Shown in pieces: positions 4,916 to 6,141 of a DNA stretch of 6,141 nucleotides. The stretch is taken from positions 1 to 6,141 of the forward strand of contig DCDZ01000010.1 of assembly GCA_002316675.1 (NCBI GenBank), read 5' to 3'. The notes under the pieces are model-generated. The model saw nothing but the letters and a program-made list of their open reading frames with translations. It did not search any database and was not told the origin of the DNA. This stretch comes from Tyzzerella sp. UBA1042. GTDB lineage: Bacteria; Bacillota; Clostridia; Lachnospirales; Anaerotignaceae. Numbering within the stretch: the first letter of the stretch is position 1; every line of letters begins with the position of its first letter. The position numbers were made by a program, and so were the translations under genes.

Positions 4916-6141
4916 TTATAGTTTCCAACCGGCCGATTTTTGCCGGATGTTCCAAAAGTGTTGGTAAATGCCTGTTTTCCGCATCAATTCATCATGCGTA
5001 CCTCGCTCCACGACTCTTCCGCTGTCAACAACCAGAATTTGATCGGCGTTCTGAATGGTGGCAAGCCGGTGAGCAATCACGATTTTTGTTTTACCCTGAG
5101 TCAGTTCTTCAATCGCCAGCTGAATCTCCCTCTCATTTTCCGGGTCGATACTGGCCGTGGCCTCATCCAGAATAACGATAGGGGCATTCTTCAGGATGGC
5201 GCGGGCAATAGAGATGCGTTGGCGCTCCCCTCCCGATAGACTAGAGCCGCCTTCTCCAATTATCGTGTCGTAGCCCTGGGGAAGCTGCAGGATGAAGTCG
5301 TGGCAGCAGGCCCTCTTTGCGGCCTCCTCCACCTGCTCACGGGTGGCATCCGGTTTTCCGAATCGGATATTGTTCAGTATGGTGTCGTGAAAAAGATAGA
5401 CCTTCTGAAAGACCATGCTGATGTTCCGCAGCAGACTGTCACAGGTCATTTCTTTCACGTTGACCCCGCCCACCAGTACCTCTCCCTGCTGTACGTCCCA
5501 AAATCGGGCGATGAGATTGCACAGGGTGGTCTTTCCGCTGCCGGAAGGCCCTACGATAGCGGTCATTGTGCCTTGGGGAATGGTGAGGCTGACATCACGG
5601 ATTACCTGACGCTTTCCGTAAGAAAAGACTACGTGTTTCAGTTCAATGTCATAGCGAGCAAGCTTCACATCGCTGCCGTTTTCATCAATGACCTCCACAT
5701 CCTTTATGGCCTCAATCCGATCCAGAGAAGCGTCCATCATCCGCACCTGAACCGTCACGCCGCCCATGCTTTCAATAGAAGAAAAAATTGTAAAGGAGGC
5801 AATCAGAAGCATAAACAGGACAGGTGCCGTCATACTGCCTTGAAGCGCAAACAATGGAGCCACTACCAGAATCAGGCAGCTCGCCACCTTAAACAGGAAA
5901 TCGTAAACTGCCACCACGGGGATCAGTGTTTTCTCCATTTTGAAGTTTGCCCTGCGGCTTTCCTCAAAGGCCTCGTGGACGCGCCGTGAACTGCTTTGCA
6001 CCATGTGAAAGGCTTTCACCACCGCCATACCCTGTATGTATTCCAGCACCGCCGATACCAGCCCGGCCTGAGCCGCCTGACGCTTTGGGGCCAGCTCCTT
6101 CCCCCGTTTTTGCAAATAGCGATACAGAAAGGTAGAAATCA
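4916..6141 (-). CDS. ABC exporter-fold ATPase/permease, N terminus cut by window edge
   Basis: Half-transporter with a membrane domain fused to an ABC ATPase (ABCB/MsbA-like fold), sited in the cytoplasmic membrane. The frame stays open to the right edge with no start codon seen, giving about 408 visible codons. Exporter halves of this type are usually near 580 residues, so about 170 are missing, including the first membrane helices. Counting from the TTG-encoded residue at 6115 as 1: membrane segments lie near 64-92 and 97-115. The ATPase then has Walker A GPSGSGKTT (189-197), Q-loop Gln237, signature LSGGERQR (293-300), Walker B ILDE with Asp317-Glu318, and His349. All are consensus, so this half should hydrolyse ATP. 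It ends 23 nt before the S-component gene and appears to share its transcript. Such halves often come in pairs, so a second may lie upstream. The direction of transport is uncertain: exporter-fold pairs such as YbtPQ and IrtAB import metallophores. Confidence 0.92.
   Translation of the reverse strand, partial: ISTFLYRYLQKRGKELAPKRQAAQAGLVSAVLEYIQGMAVVKAFHMVQSSSRRVHEAFEESRRANFKMEKTLIPVVAVYDFLFKVASCLILVVAPLFALQGSMTAPVLFMLLIASFTIFSSIESMGGVTVQVRMMDASLDRIEAIKDVEVIDENGSDVKLARYDIELKHVVFSYGKRQVIRDVSLTIPQGTMTAIVGPSGSGKTTLCNLIARFWDVQQGEVLVGGVNVKEMTCDSLLRNISMVFQKVYLFHDTILNNIRFGKPDATREQVEEAAKRACCHDFILQLPQGYDTIIGEGGSSLSGGERQRISIARAILKNAPIVILDEATASIDPENEREIQLAIEELTQGKTKIVIAHRLATIQNADQILVVDSGRVVERGTHDELMRKTGIYQHFWNIRQKSAGWKL

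Noticed and set aside
4893..4955. Upstream extension of the S-component gene to a TTG
   Set aside because: It would overlap the exporter gene by 40 bases and lacks a ribosome binding site, whereas the ATG at 4892 has a perfect one at 8 nt.
5300..5989. 229-codon open frame on the + strand
   Set aside because: It lies wholly antisense to the ABC exporter gene, whose domain motifs are all in place. The translation is rich in His, Gln and Arg and has no recognisable domain.
1..6141. CRISPR array, tRNA or rRNA genes, insertion sequence ends
   Set aside because: I saw no regularly spaced repeats, no tRNA-like cloverleaf or CCA end, and no transposase with terminal inverted repeats.

Overview
The window carries two modules that converge on a short gene-free stretch. 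The organism is most likely a low-to-moderate-GC Firmicute of the Clostridia type. This rests on consensus AGGAGG ribosome binding sites about 8 nt before starts, a TTG start, an Acr3 plus thioredoxin-type ArsC arsenic pair with a clostridial-looking cysteine loop, and an ECF transporter whose S component is MptD/Trep_Strep-like. This is inference from style and gene content; there is no rRNA or marker gene to settle it.

Left module, + strand, 1-1527: the 3' part of an Acr3 arsenite efflux permease (cut by the left edge), a 240-base gap, then a complete arsC arsenate reductase with a strong RBS. Together they would reduce arsenate to arsenite in the cytoplasm and expel the arsenite. No arsR lies in the window.

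Middle, 1528-1945: 418 bases between the convergent modules, with no gene I can support. It holds an AT-rich inverted repeat (1595-1647) and a plausible terminator for the minus-strand operon (1847-1897). Several short open frames on both strands may be remnants of a decayed gene.

Right module, minus strand, reading right to left from 6141 to 1946: the C-terminal two thirds of an ABC exporter-type TM-NBD protein (cut by the right edge), an MptD-family integral membrane protein (putative ECF S component), an EcfT transmembrane protein, and a double-domain EcfA-type ATPase. The last two overlap by 4 nt (ATGA), so S, T and A/A' look like one complete ECF importer co-transcribed with an ABC exporter-fold protein. 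The substrate cannot be read from the sequence. Exporter-fold ABC proteins such as IrtAB and YbtPQ import metallophores, so metal or metallophore handling is a reasonable hypothesis but no more.

The most notable non-coding feature is a long, near-perfect hairpin (4211-4263) between the S-component and T-component genes. It sits just upstream of the EcfT ribosome binding site.
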